Below are positions 6,490 through 7,528 of a stretch of 7,528 nucleotides of DNA, piece after piece. The notes under the pieces are model-generated. The model saw only the letters and a list, made by a program, of their open reading frames with translations, had not been told where the DNA came from and made no database searches. Each line of letters opens with the position of its first letter. The first letter of the stretch is position 1. The stretch spans positions 1-7,528 of the forward strand of contig JAYZDP010000043.1 in NCBI GenBank assembly GCA_036337765.1, written 5' to 3'. Origin of the DNA: JAYZDP01 sp036337765 (lineage in GTDB: Bacteria > Acidobacteriota > Thermoanaerobaculia > Multivoradales > Multivoraceae). The position numbers were made by a program, and so were the translations under genes.

Positions 6490-7528
6490 ATGACTAAAGC
6501 CGCGTTTAGCAGATTCCGGACGGTCCTGGCAGGGGCCGTCCTTCTGCAGTTGATCGTTGTCGGGGCCTGGGGGCAGGACCCGGATCCCGAGGAAGTCTGG
6601 GAGGAGACCGTCGTGGTCTCCGCCTCGCGGTTCGAGCAGCCGGTCGAGGACGTGGCGGCCAACGCCACCGTGCTCACCGAGGACGATGTCGAGCGCTCGG
6701 CTTCGTTGACCACCGACGACTTCCTGCGCCAGGTACCCGGCTTCAGCCTGTTTCGGCGCTCCTCAAGCCTGACCGCCCACCCGACTAGCCAAGGCGTGTC
6801 GTTGCGCGGCATCGGCCCCAGCGGTGTGAGCCGAACTCTTGTGCTGCTGGACGATATTCCGCTCAACGACCCATTCGGGGGCTGGGTGTACTGGAGCCGG
6901 GTCTCGCTCGACACGATCGAGCGGGTCGAGGTCGTGCGCGGCGGGGCCTCGAACCTGTGGGGGAACTCCGCCCTCGGCGGTGTCATCCACCTGTTTACTC
7001 GCGATCCCCAGGCTGGCGCGGCGAGCGTACGGGCCGAGGTCGGGGATCGTTCGACCTACATGCTCGACGCCTCGGTCAGCGAGCAGTTTTCGTCGAGCGG
7101 GATCTACGTCGGAATCAACGCCTTCGACACCGGTGGCTTCCATGTGCTGGCGCCGCAGGATCGAGGGCCCATCGACGTGCCTGCGAGTTCCGAGCACCTC
7201 AACGGCGGCGTCCGCTACACCGCCGATATAGGCGAGTCGACGGGGATCTCGGCGCGGGCGAACTACTTCGAGGAGGATCGCGGCAACGGGACCCCGCTGA
7301 CCGGCAACGACACCGACGCCACCAGCCTCGCGCTGCGGCTGACTCACGTCGACGGTGCCGGTGGCGAGTGGCGCATAGCCCTCTTTGGCCACGATCAGGA
7401 GTTCGCGTCTTTCTTCTCGGCCCAGGCCGGGGACCGTGCGTCCGAGAGTCCCGCCAACGACCAGTTCCTGGTGGACTCTGAGGGCTTCGGAGTGGGCGTG
7501 CAGTGGGTGAGCGCCACGGTCGGGGATC
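6490..7528 (+). CDS. TonB-dependent outer-membrane receptor, 3' end outside the window
   Basis: From ATG 6490 the frame stays open for 346 codons to the window edge. AGGA at 6478-6481 sits 8 nt before the start. Residues 1-28 are a signal peptide (basic start, hydrophobic about 12-27, cleavage near AWG|Q). EETVVVSASR (38-47) is a TonB-box-like segment. The plug domain spans about 50-171, with FLRQVPGFSLFRRSSS (78-93), GVSLRGIGPSG (102-112), VLLDDIPLNDPFGGW (118-132) and IERVEVVRGGASNLWG (143-158), ending ALGGVIHLFTR. Alternating strands of the beta-barrel follow. Such receptors import scarce ligands (siderophores, cobalamin, glycans, metals) using TonB energy. The ligand cannot be read from this part. 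Co-transcription with the MoxR/VWA pair is likely from spacing, but a link in function is only inferred. The plug resembles receptors I associate with Acidobacteriota and similar environmental phyla. Confidence 0.93.
   Translation, partial: MTKAAFSRFRTVLAGAVLLQLIVVGAWGQDPDPEEVWEETVVVSASRFEQPVEDVAANATVLTEDDVERSASLTTDDFLRQVPGFSLFRRSSSLTAHPTSQGVSLRGIGPSGVSRTLVLLDDIPLNDPFGGWVYWSRVSLDTIERVEVVRGGASNLWGNSALGGVIHLFTRDPQAGAASVRAEVGDRSTYMLDASVSEQFSSSGIYVGINAFDTGGFHVLAPQDRGPIDVPASSEHLNGGVRYTADIGESTGISARANYFEEDRGNGTPLTGNDTDATSLALRLTHVDGAGGEWRIALFGHDQEFASFFSAQAGDRASESPANDQFLVDSEGFGVGVQWVSATVGD

Noticed and set aside
5790..6986. Long minus-strand open frame (398 codons) across the VWA and receptor genes
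   Set aside because: It lies antisense to two genes with clear domain motifs, has Arg/Ser/Thr-rich composition typical of antisense frames in GC-rich DNA, and shows no family motif.

Overview
The window is GC-rich, densely coded DNA from a Gram-negative bacterium. It encodes exported or outer-membrane proteins: a TonB-dependent receptor, an Omp85-like barrel remnant and a periplasmic diheme cytochrome c. The degenerate TraB-like protein resembles a group I associate with Gammaproteobacteria. The receptor plug and the sirtuin also resemble proteins of Acidobacteriota and other environmental Proteobacteria. I cannot place the organism more precisely. No rRNA, tRNA, CRISPR array or insertion sequence is visible.

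Layout. Positions 1-559 (+) hold the decayed 3' end of an outer-membrane beta-barrel gene whose reading frame must be switched three times to restore family-like protein. Next comes a gene for an exported TraB/GumN-like protein (606-1565, +) that lacks both signature histidines. It converges on a three-gene minus-strand cluster read from 4245 down to 1653: a small exported protein with a C-terminal cysteine cluster, a SIR2-family NAD-dependent deacylase, and a MauG/cytochrome c peroxidase-type diheme protein. A perfect 12-bp inverted repeat lies where the convergent genes meet and contains the stop codon of the diheme gene. A 147-bp divergent intergenic region (4246-4392) separates this cluster from a plus-strand cluster: a MoxR-type AAA ATPase, a VWA/CoxE-like protein, and a TonB-dependent receptor that runs off the window end.

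How the genes may work together. The minus-strand genes are 3 and 16 nt apart, each downstream gene has its own ribosome binding site, and the deacylase site lies inside the preceding gene, so co-transcription is likely. The biological link between a cytosolic sirtuin and two exported proteins is unclear. MoxR ATPase and VWA protein form a known two-component chaperone-like pair (11-nt gap). The receptor starts 22 nt after the VWA gene and may be co-transcribed, but a functional link is only inference.

The most unusual points are the multiply frameshifted barrel gene, the TraB-like protein without its GxxH histidines, the diheme protein that appears to lack the usual peroxidase Gln/Glu pair, and the sirtuin/cysteine-cluster/diheme operon. 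I see no clear evidence of a wholly new defence or mobile system.
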